Shown: piece after piece, positions 33,318 through 44,400 of the stretch | Position numbering within the stretch: the first letter of the stretch is position 1 | Layout: every line of letters begins with the position of its first letter | NCBI GenBank assembly: GCA_024685385.1 | Contig: JAIKVV010000022.1 | Coordinates: 29,600 to 93,599 of the forward strand | Length of the DNA stretch: 64,000 nt | Direction of reading: 5' to 3' | Source: Saccharofermentans sp. | GTDB taxonomy: Bacteria > Bacillota > Clostridia > Saccharofermentanales > Saccharofermentanaceae | Position numbers and translations under genes: made by a program | Notes under the pieces: generated by a model | The model's database searches: none | Told to the model about the DNA's origin: nothing | Seen by the model: the letters and a program-made list of their open reading frames with translations, nothing else

Positions 33318-35558
33318 TCAGAATTCTCTTCTTCTTGAACCCTTGCGGGGCGGCTCGTCATTAGCTTCATCGAAGTTGCGCTCACGTCTTCCGCCGAAGT
33401 TATTGTTGCCTCCGTTGCGTCTCTCACGGGGCGCTCTGCGGCGGGGCTCTTCTTCTACATATCCTTCAGGCTTGGGCATTGTATCGCGCATGGAGAGGTT
33501 GATCCTGCCCTGGCTGTCGATCTCGATAACCTTTACCTTGACCTGATCTCCTTCGTGGACAACATCTTCAACCTTCTCGACGCGGTTCCAAGCCATCTTG
33601 CTTATATGAACAAGACCTTCCTTGCCGGGCAGGAATTCAACGAATGCGCCGAAGTCCATAAGTCTTGTAACAACACCGTCGTACTCAGTTCCGACCTCAG
33701 GATCAGCTACGATGCCCGTAATGATCATCTTGGCCTTCTCTGCTGCTTCAAGATCAGGTGAAGAGATATGGATAGTACCGTCTTCGGAGATGTCGATTCC
33801 GGCTCCCGTATCAGCAATGATCTTATTGATGACCTTTCCGCCGGATCCGATAACTTCACGGATCTTATCAACAGGGATCTGCATGGAGATGATCCTGGGA
33901 GCGTACTTGGAAAGTTCAGCGCGGGGCTCGGGAATGCAAGGCAGGATAATGTCGTTGATGATCTGGAGACGGCCCTTATGAGTCATCTCAAATGCGGCCT
34001 TGATAATATCAAGAGACAGACCTTCAACCTTGATATCAACCTGGATCGATGTGATACCTTCAGTTGTACCTGCAACCTTGAAGTCCATATCACCGAAGAA
34101 GTCCTCGATGCCCTGGATATCCATGAATACGAGGAAGTCCTCGTCATTCTCTTCATTAACGATAAGACCGGAAGAAATACCTGCAACAGGTCTTGTGATA
34201 GGAACACCTGCCGCCATCAAAGACAATGTGGAAGCACATACGGAACCCTGTGAAGTGGACCCGTTGGACATCGTGATCTCGGATACTGTTCTGATCGCAT
34301 AAGGGAAATCTTCCTCAGAAGGCAGAACAGGGATAAGAGATCTCTCAGCAAGCGCACCGTGACCGATCTCACGGCGTCCGGGGCTCCTGGAAGCCTTAGC
34401 CTCACCAACGGAATAACCCGGGAAGTTGTAGTGATGGATATATCTCTTGCATGTCTGCTCGTCAAGTCCTTCGATCTTCTGAGCTTCAGAAAGAGGAGCA
34501 AGAGTACAGATGTTCATTACCTGTGTCTGACCTCTCTGGAAGAAAGAGGAACCGTGTACACGGGGCAGTACGTCAACTGCAGCGGAAAGAGGTCTGATCT
34601 GATCCAAAGCACGGCCGTCAACACGAACATGCTCACGGAAGAGATAATCTCTTACGACCTTCTTTTCGAGCTTATAGACAGCATCGGGAGCCCAGGAAGA
34701 AAGTCCTTCTTCCTTCTCTTCGAGCATTGCTGCGATCTCTTCCTGGAGAGCTGCAACATTTGCATCACGAACGCTCTTATCATCAGACAAAACTGCTGCT
34801 CTCATCTTGTCCCAGCCGAACTCCTTAACAGCTGCAAAGATATCCTCGGGAACATCTGCAGAAGCATATTCAAACTTGGGCTTTCCGATCTCATCAACGA
34901 TCGAATTGATGAAAGCAACGATCTCCTTGATGACCTCATGACCTTCAGCGATAGCATTGAGCATGACATCATCGGGAACTTCGTTGGCGCCTGCTTCGAC
35001 CATGCAGATCTTCTTTGCAGTACCTGCAAGAGTAACATACATGTCGGACTTATCACGCTCCTCCAATGTAGGGTTGATGACAGTCTTGCCGTCGATCAAT
35101 CCAAGGACTACACCGCCGACAGGGCCCTTCCACGGGATATCGGAGATGGCGATTGCAATGGACGTACCGACCATGGCCGTGATCTCGGGAAGGCAGTCAG
35201 GATCAACTGCCATAACCGTATTGGATACAACAACATCATTGCGGAGATCCTTAGGGAACAAAGGTCTGATAGGTCTGTCGATTACACGGGATGTAAGGAT
35301 AGCCTTCTCACCGGGTCTTCCCTCTCTCTTTAAGAATCCGCCGGGGATCCTACCTACGGCATACTGCTTCTCCTCATAGTCAACGGACAGAGGGAAGAAA
35401 TCGATTCCTTCGCGGGGTTCGGGAGATGCTGTTACCGTAGATAAAACAACGGTCTCACCATAATGGATCAAAACTGCACCGTTAGCGAACTGAGCGATCT
35501 TACCTGTCTCGACCACCAGGGGTCTCCCGGCGATCTCGGTCTTGAAAATCTTTTCCAT
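33318..35558 (-). CDS. pnp: Polyribonucleotide nucleotidyltransferase (PNPase)
   Basis: Two RNase PH domains, KH (IPVDKIREVIGSGGKVINKI) and S1 (GVVTRLMDFGAFVEFLPGKEGLVHIS) domains. Confidence 0.98.
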   Translation of the reverse strand: MEKIFKTEIAGRPLVVETGKIAQFANGAVLIHYGETVVLSTVTASPEPREGIDFFPLSVDYEEKQYAVGRIPGGFLKREGRPGEKAILTSRVIDRPIRPLFPKDLRNDVVVSNTVMAVDPDCLPEITAMVGTSIAIAISDIPWKGPVGGVVLGLIDGKTVINPTLEERDKSDMYVTLAGTAKKICMVEAGANEVPDDVMLNAIAEGHEVIKEIVAFINSIVDEIGKPKFEYASADVPEDIFAAVKEFGWDKMRAAVLSDDKSVRDANVAALQEEIAAMLEEKEEGLSSWAPDAVYKLEKKVVRDYLFREHVRVDGRALDQIRPLSAAVDVLPRVHGSSFFQRGQTQVMNICTLAPLSEAQKIEGLDEQTCKRYIHHYNFPGYSVGEAKASRSPGRREIGHGALAERSLIPVLPSEEDFPYAIRTVSEITMSNGSTSQGSVCASTLSLMAAGVPITRPVAGISSGLIVNEENDEDFLVFMDIQGIEDFFGDMDFKVAGTTEGITSIQVDIKVEGLSLDIIKAAFEMTHKGRLQIINDIILPCIPEPRAELSKYAPRIISMQIPVDKIREVIGSGGKVINKIIADTGAGIDISEDGTIHISSPDLEAAEKAKMIITGIVADPEVGTEYDGVVTRLMDFGAFVEFLPGKEGLVHISKMAWNRVEKVEDVVHEGDQVKVKVIEIDSQGRINLSMRDTMPKPEGYVEEEPRRRAPRERRNGGNNNFGGRRERNFDEANDEPPRKGSRRREF

Positions 35559-35566
35559 TTCAAAAA

Positions 35567-35593
35567 CTCCTTGATAGATTATTTGCCAAGGAG
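35567..35593 (-). promoter_or_regulatory. Candidate SD-sequestering hairpin in the pnp leader
   Basis: RNA-sense CTCCTTG-N13-CAAGGAG; the 3' arm contains the pnp SD (AAGGAG) 8 nt before ATG at 35558. Confidence 0.5.
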
Positions 35594-35690
35594 CTAGTCA
35601 CTAGATTCACATACCGATCATGTGTTCGGAATATCAATCTACTAACTATCCCCTTTTGGCCTTAATAATTATAATATAAAGTCACAAAAA

Positions 35691-35717
35691 AACAAACGGC
35701 TAAAATAGCCGTTTGTT
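35691..35717 (-). terminator. Intrinsic terminator of nadE
   Basis: AACAAACGGCT-AAAAT-AGCCGTTTGTT followed on the minus strand by a long T run. Confidence 0.88.
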
Positions 35718-35745
35718 AATACGTTATCAAGGTGTAATTACAAGC

Positions 35746-37665
35746 TTAAAGTTTTACTTTCTCAAGATCTTCCATCCAGACTGCATAACTTGCATCAGAA
35801 GGCATCCTCCAGTCTCCTCTCGGAGATAATGCAACCGTACCTACCTTGGGTCCGTCAGGCAGACAGGAACGTTTGAACTGCTGAGTAAAGAACCTGCGGA
35901 TAAATGTACTGAGCCACTTATAGATCGTCTCGTCATCATAAGAACCTGCGAAAGCATATTTTGCGAGACGGAAGATCTTTGAAGGAGCAAATCCGAATCT
36001 TATGAAATAGTAAAGGAAGAAATCATGAAGTTCATAAGGGCCAACGATCTCCTCTGTCTTCTGTGAGATATTGCCGCCTTCGGTGGGAGGCAATAACTCG
36101 GGTGAAACAGGAGTTGCAACGATGTCCTCGAGCACTTTGGAGAGGACTTCGTCACTGTCTTTTACTGCCAATGCTTCATGACTTACAAGGTGCCTTACTA
36201 GAGTCTTGGGAATGGATCCGTTAACGCCATACATGGACATATGATCACCGTTATAAGTTGCCCAGCCGAGCGCGAGTTCACTGAGATCGCCCGTTCCGAC
36301 AACAAGTCCGCCGATCTGGTTGGCAAGATCCATAAGGACCTGCGTCCTCTCTCTTGCCTGGCTGTTTTCGTATGTTACGTCATGGTCATGTTCATCGTGT
36401 CCGATATCCTTGAAATGCGTAAGGACGGAGTCTTTGATGTTGATCTCTTTAAATCCCGTCTTATAAGCCTTTGCCAAAGATACGGCATTATTATAGGTCC
36501 TGTCAGTCGTTCCGAAGCAGGGCATCGTGACGGAGATAATGTTTTCGGACGGAATACCGGCCATCTCGAAAGCCTTGGCCGTAACTATAAGAGCAAGTGT
36601 GGAATCAAGTCCGCCGGAAAGCCCTACTACGGCATGATCTATATGACAAGCCTTAAGTCTGGTATAAAGGCCGGAAGCCTGCATCTTGATGATCTTGGCG
36701 CATCTGTCATCCAACTCGTTATTATCTTCAGGAACGAAGGGAGTCTTGGAAACGAAACGCTTTAACTCAATGTCCTTGGGTTCAAAATCGAATGTCTCTC
36801 TGAATGACTCACGGCTCTCGACCTTGAAAGTGTTCATCCTGCGCCTGTCACTCGCAATTCGCTGAAGATCGACATCGGCATAAATGATGCCGTTTTCGAA
36901 AAGCTTACTCTCGGCAAGGATCTTACCGTTCTCGGCAATGATGTTGTGACCCGAGAATATAAGGTCCTGTGTTGATTCGCCATATCCGCAGTCAGCATAG
37001 ATATAGACACAGCAGCACTTGGCGCTCTGCATCTTGACCAGGTCTCTTCTGAACTCCTCCTTGCCGATGACTTCATCGGATGCCGAGAGATTACATATGA
37101 TGTTTGCTCCCTCGATACAATAAGACAAAGACGGAGATTCGGTTGCCCAAAGATCTTCACAGATCTCAACGGCATAAGAAAATCTCGGGCAGACGGAATT
37201 ATCGTAGATAAGCTTGCCCATCAAGGTCTCCATATTTCCAAAGATCATATCAGGATATTCCTCATCGAAAGGAATAAAATGCCTGAGCTCATAGAACTCG
37301 GAATAGTTAGGGATATTGGTCTTGGGCGAAAAGCCCATTATCCTGCCCTTGCAGACAGAAGCGCCGCAGTTATAAAGCTTGTTATTCAGCCTGACAGGGA
37401 TCCCGACGACAAATGCTATATCAAGATCTTTTGTCTCTTCAGCGATACGCATGAGGCTGTCCTTAGCAGCATTTATCAAGGTGTCCGATAAGAAAAGATC
37501 ACCGCAGGTATAACCGGTTATGCAAAGTTCCGGAAAAACAAGCAAAGAACAGTCATTTGCCGCAGCCTGTTTAACGCATTCAATTATATTGTCAGAATTA
37601 TACGCGCAATCCCCTACTCTTATCTCGGGAGTTGCTGCTCCTACCCTAAGAAAACCGTCTTTCAT
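35746..37665 (-). CDS. nadE: Glutamine-dependent NAD+ synthetase
   Basis: N-terminal nitrilase-type domain (LLVFPELCITGYTCGDL) and synthetase domain (AVVGLSGGLDSTLALIV, VGTGDLSELALGWATYNGDHMSMYGVNG). Confidence 0.96.
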   Translation of the reverse strand: MKDGFLRVGAATPEIRVGDCAYNSDNIIECVKQAAANDCSLLVFPELCITGYTCGDLFLSDTLINAAKDSLMRIAEETKDLDIAFVVGIPVRLNNKLYNCGASVCKGRIMGFSPKTNIPNYSEFYELRHFIPFDEEYPDMIFGNMETLMGKLIYDNSVCPRFSYAVEICEDLWATESPSLSYCIEGANIICNLSASDEVIGKEEFRRDLVKMQSAKCCCVYIYADCGYGESTQDLIFSGHNIIAENGKILAESKLFENGIIYADVDLQRIASDRRRMNTFKVESRESFRETFDFEPKDIELKRFVSKTPFVPEDNNELDDRCAKIIKMQASGLYTRLKACHIDHAVVGLSGGLDSTLALIVTAKAFEMAGIPSENIISVTMPCFGTTDRTYNNAVSLAKAYKTGFKEINIKDSVLTHFKDIGHDEHDHDVTYENSQARERTQVLMDLANQIGGLVVGTGDLSELALGWATYNGDHMSMYGVNGSIPKTLVRHLVSHEALAVKDSDEVLSKVLEDIVATPVSPELLPPTEGGNISQKTEEIVGPYELHDFFLYYFIRFGFAPSKIFRLAKYAFAGSYDDETIYKWLSTFIRRFFTQQFKRSCLPDGPKVGTVALSPRGDWRMPSDASYAVWMEDLEKVKL

Positions 37666-37749
37666 AGTATCACCTCATATTCAAAAGACTGTATAGATTA
37701 TACATTCTAGGAAATCAAATAACAAATCCAAGCTATCGGTCAGCAATGA

Positions 37750-37775
37750 AAAAGGCTGCCATAAGGCAGCCTTTT
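37750..37775 (-). terminator. Intrinsic terminator of rpsO
   Basis: AAAAGGCTGCC-ATAA-GGCAGCCTTTT. Confidence 0.88.
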
Positions 37776-37796
37776 GTTGATCTTGAAGTAATCTTA

Positions 37797-38072
37797 TTAC
37801 TTTCTGATACCGAGTCTTGCAATAAGGGATCTGTATCTTTCGATATCGATGGAAGCAAGATAGTCGAGGAGACCTCTTCTCTTACCAACCATCATCAGAA
37901 GTCCTCTTCTGCTGTGGTGATCACCCTTGTGAGTCTTGAGGTGCTCTGTGAGGTGATTGATCCTGTATGTCAGGATAGCGATCTGAACCTCAGGAGAACC
38001 TGTATCGCCTTCTGCGATCTGATACTCTTTGATGATTGCCTGCTTGTCGATAGCAGCTGAACCTTTGCTCAT
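37797..38072 (-). CDS. rpsO: 30S ribosomal protein S15
   Basis: [50 protein letters not shown]. Confidence 0.98.
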   Translation of the reverse strand: MSKGSAAIDKQAIIKEYQIAEGDTGSPEVQIAILTYRINHLTEHLKTHKGDHHSRRGLLMMVGKRRGLLDYLASIDIERYRSLIARLGIRK

Positions 38073-38128
38073 TGAAATTTCCTCCTAATTTTTTAAATTC
38101 ACCTGAATCGAAGATGCGGTTGGAGAAT

Positions 38129-38146
38129 CCGGTATCTGCGATACGG
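38129..38146 (-). promoter_or_regulatory. Small hairpin in the rpsO leader (possible autoregulatory structure)
   Basis: CCGTATC-GCA-GATACCGG (one bulge) about 55 nt upstream of the rpsO start. Confidence 0.3.
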
Positions 38147-38200
38147 CAACTCGCAAATGATACTACATGTCTTCTTAAAAGTAAATAGTTTTAAGAAAAG

Positions 38201-38232
38201 TCCGGGGGACCTGGCTTTCAGATCCCCCGGGA
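38201..38232 (-). terminator. Intrinsic terminator of the pyrophosphatase gene
   Basis: Minus strand TCCCGGGGGA-...-TCCCCCGGA followed by CTTTTCTT. Confidence 0.8.
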
Positions 38233-38256
38233 TAATTCATTTAATGGTCCAAGTCA

Positions 38257-40401
38257 TTACTTGAACAGAGTGAAGTTTCTGATGACGGGAGCCAATGTGT
38301 TAGCAACTGTGGACATCATCTTGATGAAGATATCGAGTGCAACACCGACAACGTCCTTACGTGTGTCACCGATCGTGTCACCGGTAACGGAAGCCTTATG
38401 AGCAGGAGTACCCTTGCCGTGGCCTTCGAGCTGTTCGCTCTCGATGTACTTCTTGGCGTTATCGAAAGCACCGCCGGAGTTACCCATGAAGATAGCTCTG
38501 GGGATAGCAACGATCGTAGCACCAACAAGGAGGCCGCCAACGAACTGAACGCCGAAGATGAAACCGCCAACGATCGGGATTACGATAGCGAGGAGCGAAG
38601 GAACAACCATTCTTCTGATAGCTTCCTTTGTAGCCATCTCGATCATCATGTTGTAGTCAGGCTTAGCCTTACCTGCAAGAACTTCCTCTGTCATCTGCTT
38701 GTCTCCGACATCAGCCATGATCTTTGCAGCATCGATGGTGTTGTCTGTGAGCATAGCGGAGAAGTATTCAACGAGCGCACCGCCGATAAGACCGCCGGCA
38801 ACGACTACGAATGAAGCGAAGTTCAAGGAAAGCTCAGCACCGATATCGGAATAGTTACCGACATAAGCTACGATGAGGGAAACTGTTGCGAATGCAGCAG
38901 AACCGATAGCGAAACCCTTACCGATAGCAGCTGTTGTATTTCCGACTGCGTCGAGCTTATCTGTGATCTGACGTACTTCGTGAGGCAGATGGCAAGCTTC
39001 AGCAAGACCGCCTGCGTTATCAGCGATAGGACCGAAAGCGTCAATGGAAACAGTTGCGCCGACGAATGCGAGCATACCGAGAGCGGATACTGCAATACCG
39101 TAGATACCGCAGATGAAACCGGAGATAACAAGAGATACGCCGATGATGAGGATCGGGAACAAGCAGGATCTTGAACCGATCGCATCACCCTTCGTGACTA
39201 CGAAAGCCTCACCCTCAGGGCAGATCTCGGCGAGCTCTTTTGTGGGCTTATATTCTGTGGATGTGTAATATTCTGTGATCATACCGATGGCAACACCGGA
39301 AATGATACCGCAAACGGAAGAGATCCAAGGGGAAACCCATCCGAATCTGAACTCTTCATACAGAGCTACACCCTGGTAGTTAAAGAGGAAGTAGCAAGCT
39401 GCACCGCCGAGGATAACAGTGAAACCGGCAGAGATCCATGTAGCAAGATCAAGTTCCTTGGAAGGGTTATCGCTCATCTTCTTGATGTTTGCGATTCCGA
39501 GACCGATAAGGCATCCTACGAGACCGACACAGGCAAGGATGATCGGGAAGATAACAGTTGCCTTGAATGTTGTCTCTGTGATGTTCTGATGCTCAGCGTT
39601 GATTGCTGTCTTGTAGAGAGTAACAGCGATCATGATGGTAGCAGTCATTGTAGCAACGAAGCTCTCGAGCAAGTCGGAGCAGTTACCTGCGATATCGTTA
39701 ACGTTATCACCGATAAAGTCAGCGATCGTGTTAGGGATACGGCTGTCATCCTCAGGAAGGTCATGACGGAGCTTACCGAGGATATCAGAAGAGATATCAG
39801 CTGCCTTGGTGTAGTTACCGCCGGCAACACGGTTGAACATAGCAACGATGGAGCAACCCAGAGAGTATGTGGATATTCTCATTACTGAAGGGTTGCACTG
39901 AAGGTTAAGAAGGAAACCTGATCCTGTAGCCTCATGGTCAACACCTGAGATAAGGAGGATGCAAACGAGTCCCAGCATACCGAAAGCCTGAACAGCCAGA
40001 CCGGAGATGGAACCGCCGCAGAGAGCAACCTTAACGGTCTCACCGATGGACAGGGATTCACGTGCCTTGTTGGATGTGCGTACATTTGCATATGTAGCAG
40101 ATCTCATACCGAGAATACATACGCAGGAGCTCATCAATGCACCGATGATAAATGTGATACCCGCTGTTTTCTCAATAAACAGTGTGAAGACTATAGCAAG
40201 TATAGCAACAACAGTTATGATGCCCTTGAACTCAGTCTTAAGGAATGTTACTGATCCGGAACGGATGATACCGGACAGTTCGATCATGTCAGGTGTTCCT
40301 TCAGGCATCTTCTTGATGCGGAAGAAGTTAGCGAAGACATAAGCCATCGCAAGAAAGCAAACACCCAAAACGATCAGAAGGATGATTACAGATTTACTCA
40401 T
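38257..40401 (-). CDS. hppA: Membrane-bound ion-translocating pyrophosphatase (divergent motifs)
   Basis: 714 aa polytopic protein; GGNYTKAADISSDILGKL, PEDDSRIPNTIADFIGDNVNDIAGN, FGPIADNAGGLAE, GNTTAAIGKGFAIGSAA. Confidence 0.93.
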   Translation of the reverse strand: MSKSVIILLIVLGVCFLAMAYVFANFFRIKKMPEGTPDMIELSGIIRSGSVTFLKTEFKGIITVVAILAIVFTLFIEKTAGITFIIGALMSSCVCILGMRSATYANVRTSNKARESLSIGETVKVALCGGSISGLAVQAFGMLGLVCILLISGVDHEATGSGFLLNLQCNPSVMRISTYSLGCSIVAMFNRVAGGNYTKAADISSDILGKLRHDLPEDDSRIPNTIADFIGDNVNDIAGNCSDLLESFVATMTATIMIAVTLYKTAINAEHQNITETTFKATVIFPIILACVGLVGCLIGLGIANIKKMSDNPSKELDLATWISAGFTVILGGAACYFLFNYQGVALYEEFRFGWVSPWISSVCGIISGVAIGMITEYYTSTEYKPTKELAEICPEGEAFVVTKGDAIGSRSCLFPILIIGVSLVISGFICGIYGIAVSALGMLAFVGATVSIDAFGPIADNAGGLAEACHLPHEVRQITDKLDAVGNTTAAIGKGFAIGSAAFATVSLIVAYVGNYSDIGAELSLNFASFVVVAGGLIGGALVEYFSAMLTDNTIDAAKIMADVGDKQMTEEVLAGKAKPDYNMMIEMATKEAIRRMVVPSLLAIVIPIVGGFIFGVQFVGGLLVGATIVAIPRAIFMGNSGGAFDNAKKYIESEQLEGHGKGTPAHKASVTGDTIGDTRKDVVGVALDIFIKMMSTVANTLAPVIRNFTLFK

Positions 40402-40536
40402 TTGAGCCTCCTCATGACAGTATAAAAATAGGATTAAAGCGTTAATAATATTTAAAGCCTTAACGATTATATATTAATAAGTTTAAAAAGCAATGAGGAA
40501 TTTTATATATATTATGTCGAAAATCTATGATGGTCC

Positions 40537-41448
40537 TTATCTGATCAAGGATTCGGCAAAATACTCAGGATCAAAGTCCACAAGGTCCTCTGCACTCTCA
40601 CCTAATCCTGCGAGAACGATAGGCTTATCAGATGCGTAAGCAACGGCAACGGCAACACCGCCCTTGGCAGAACCGTCGAGCTTGGTAATGCCAACATAAT
40701 CCAGATCCATGACCTCTGAAAAACTCTCCGTCTGGATAACGGCATTCTGCCCTGTCGTAGAGTCAATTATAAGCATGGATTTGACATCGGCATCGGGAGC
40801 TGTCCTGTCGATTATCCTTCTTATCTTGGCAAGTTCATCCATTAAGTTCTTCTTGTTATGGAGTCTTCCTGCCGTATCTACAATGAGAAGGTCGGCATTT
40901 CTGGCGTTTGCAGCATTTATGGCATCGAAAACGACTGCCGCGGGATCCGCGCCGTCGGTCCCCTGGGAAATAACTGTTGTATCGGTCTTTTCTCCCCAGG
41001 CCTTGAGCTGCTCGACGGCAGCTGCCCTGAATGTATCAGCAGCAGCCAGAATGACCTTCTTGCCTTCATTCTTAAACCTTAAAGCCAGTTTTCCGCAGGT
41101 CGTGGTCTTCCCTGTACCGTTAACGCCGATCATTATCAGGATATTGAGCTTTCCTTCCTGAAGACGGTATTCGGTCTTAGGACCGAGGATATCAACGATG
41201 GAATCTTTAACAGTCGAAAGGACTGCCTCAGATGAGTCGTCGCCGGTCTTCTTGATCTTATCCTTTACATCTCCGATTATCTTGCCGGATGCAGGAATAC
41301 CGCAGTCGGCGCAAATTAAGATCTCCTCAAGCTCATCGAGCATATCCTCATCAAAATGACCCGTTCCCGCTGCGATCTGGGTAAAAGCCGAAGAAAAGAA
41401 TTTCCGGGTCTTATCAAGACCTGATTTGAATTTATCCAATAATCCCAT
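40537..41448 (-). CDS. ftsY: Signal recognition particle receptor FtsY
   Basis: GVNGTGKTTTCGKLA, LAAADTFRAAAVEQL, LIVDTAGRLHNKKNLMDEL, GITKLDGSAKGGVAV. Confidence 0.97.
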   Translation of the reverse strand: MGLLDKFKSGLDKTRKFFSSAFTQIAAGTGHFDEDMLDELEEILICADCGIPASGKIIGDVKDKIKKTGDDSSEAVLSTVKDSIVDILGPKTEYRLQEGKLNILIMIGVNGTGKTTTCGKLALRFKNEGKKVILAAADTFRAAAVEQLKAWGEKTDTTVISQGTDGADPAAVVFDAINAANARNADLLIVDTAGRLHNKKNLMDELAKIRRIIDRTAPDADVKSMLIIDSTTGQNAVIQTESFSEVMDLDYVGITKLDGSAKGGVAVAVAYASDKPIVLAGLGESAEDLVDFDPEYFAESLIR

Positions 41449-41459
41449 ATATCTCTCCC

Positions 41460-44400
41460 TTATGAGCCGAGTTCCATCGACAAGATCTTGGATATGCCGC
41501 GCTCAGCCATGGTAACGCCGTACATACGGTCGCAGGCCTCCATCGTTCCCTTACGGTGAGTTACGAGAACGAACTGTGTCTTAGCGGTATATCTTCTTAC
41601 AAAGTCAGTAAATCTGACGATATTTACATCATCAAGCGCAGCTTCGACCTCATCGAGGATAACGAAAGGCGAAGGCTTGAGTTCAAGTATTGCAAACAGG
41701 AAGGCAATAGCCGTAAGACAGCGCTCACCGCCTGAGAGCAAGGACAGGTTCTGGAGTTTCTTTCCCGGAGGCTGGGCCTTGATCTCGATAGCGCAGGACA
41801 AGACATCCTCATCGTTATCGAGCAATATCTCGGCAGTACCTCCGCCGAAAAGATCTGCGAATACTGTCTTAAAGTTTTCATTGATCGTATTAAAGTGAGC
41901 TATGAACTGCGTCTTCATCTCGGCAACAAGGTCTTCGATGAGCTTTTCAAGCTCTTTCTTGGACTTTAAGATGTCCTCTCTTTGGGAGATCATGAACTCA
42001 TAACGCTTGGAAACCTGATCGTATTCCTCTATAGAATTAAGATTGACAGGCCCTAAGTCCCTGATCGTATTGCGGAGCTGAGCAACTTCACGGCTTACTT
42101 TATTGATGTCCTTGACAGGCTCTGCTTCATCCCTAACATTGTCAAAGGTCACTTCATAGTTTTCCCAGAGACGGTTCTTGGCATCATCGATGTCATTTAT
42201 ATACTTCTCGTACTTGGATATATGTGCGGAAAGCTTGTTCCTTAAGTTATTGATCACATCGGAAACCTGAGTGATCCTGTCAACAAAACCGCTCATCTCC
42301 GCACTGATCTTTTCTTTTTCTTCGAAAAGACCTGCTATCTTGGTCTCAAGTCCGCTCTCGCTTTCTTTAAGTTTTTCGATTTTCTTGTCAATGGCAGAAG
42401 ACTCTTCCTCTGCTTCCTTGATCTTGTTCAAAAGATCGGCTATCCCGTCATCCTTGGCCTTTTCGGCGTTTTTGGTGTCTTCGATCTGTCCCTTGATATG
42501 AGATGCAAGATCGAGCACACCGTTTCGCTCGGCAAGGAGACGGGCTGCAGCTGCAGTGATCTCGGCTTCCTTGTCCCTGACGGAATCGATCTTGGCCTTA
42601 TATTCCTCGTTGATCTCGTCACGCTTGGCGATCGTCTCCTTAAAGCCTGCAAGAGAATCTTCGATCTCGGTCTCTATCGATTCATATTCTTCGATATCCT
42701 CTTCTGTCTTGATCTTCTCTTTGGACATATCGGACAGGGTCTGTTCATAACCCTTGATCTCATCAGAAACGCCCTTGGAGCGTTCTTCAAGATTACGGAA
42801 AGCAGTCTCAGCCTTGACGCGCTCCATGGAATAGAACTTGAGCTGCTCTGCGAGCTGTTCGAGTTCTATGGTGATCGTTCCGATCTGATCATCGATCTCC
42901 TGGCGGTCCTGCTCGGAATCGGCAAGCTTATTTTCGAGCGATTCCACTTTCTTCTTTAATTCATCTATCTCACGGGCACGTCCGAGGATGCCTATGCCTG
43001 AATTCTTAAAATATCCTCCGGTCAAAGAACCGCCCGGGTTGACCGCATCACCGTCGATACAGATTACCTTGGTCGAATGTTCGGTCTTGCGGGCAATGGT
43101 CCTGGCATCATCCAAAGTCTCGGATATAACGATCCTGCCAAGAAGATTGGATACTATGTCACGGAGCTCAGGATCGCACTTAACGAGTTCTGATGCAATC
43201 CCGATATAACCCTTGCAGGAAGAAGCTTTCTTCTTGACTTCAGGGGCTATGTCTCTGGATCTGATATTCTCCTTAGGAAGGAATGTAACCCTGCCGAGTT
43301 TGTTATCTTTAAGGACATTGATGAGATAAGATGCGTCATCTTCCGTCTCGGTAACAACATTATGGATCGAATTGCCAAGGGCAGTCTCAATGGCAACTTC
43401 ATACCTGGCATCAACATTGATGAGGTCACCTATGATGCCGACAATCCTTTCCTTGACTTCCTTATCTTCCTTTGCCTTGTCGGAAAGTTTCTTAACTGAC
43501 TCCTGATATCCGTCTTTACGGGATTCCAGATCCTTTAAGGACTTAAGTCTGGCTTCAAGAGCCACAAGACGCCTGTTGTTCTCATCAAAGAACTTGTTGA
43601 GTTCATTCTGCTTGACTTTAAGTTTGGCCATCTTTTCATCTCTTTCGGAGATGTCGGATTTTACATCCTTTTCGCCGGAGATCATGTCATGCCAATACTT
43701 ATCGGCTTTGGAAAGCTCCTCATCAAGATCCTTGCCCGAGCTCTTTATCTCTTCAAGTTTAGCTTGAGTTTCCTTGATCCTCTCATCAAAAGCCTCAACC
43801 TTGCCTTTGGCGGCAAGGATATTCCTTTTTACTTCGAAAAGTTCATCCGTCTTGCCTTCGATCGTCTCGTTCACGGATCTGAAGGAATCTTCTTTTGCGG
43901 CAAGTTCTTCTTCAAGATCTGTCTTGTCTTTAAGGAACTTCTCGCTCTGATCCTTTAATGAAGCTGCTTCATCAAGGAGTTCCTGGGCTTTTTTCTTATG
44001 CTCTTCCCTTACCGAAACAAGCTCTTCTTCTGCTTTTTTGAGTTCGGCAAGAGTGTCTTCAGAGGCCTTAAGGCTTTCCTTATAGGAGATTATCTTCTGT
44101 CCGGCAACTTTCTGATCAGCCTTGAGGCCGTATTCCTCCTCGGTAATATCAGAGAGGTCCTGCCTTAATTCCTCGATCTTTTCCTCGATGGCATCAGCCT
44201 TGTCGGTAAACTCCTTATTGGAGTTTCTGAGCGCATCGAATTCCTCTTCCTTTGCCTTTATGTCGGCTTCAAGGGAATCTTTTACCTGCGACGAATCTCC
44301 CATCGTTCCCTCGGCGATATTGATCTTGGCACAAAGGAGAGATACCTCTTTTAGCTTAAGTTCCTCATAAGTCTTATGGTAGGTCCTTGCTTTCTCGGCC

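Noticed and set aside
34359-35333. 324-aa ORF antisense to pnp
   Set aside because: Fully overlaps a highly conserved pnp reading frame; no RBS context or protein-family signature.
39589-39888. ORFs antisense to the pyrophosphatase gene
   Set aside because: Shadow ORFs of a conserved membrane protein gene.
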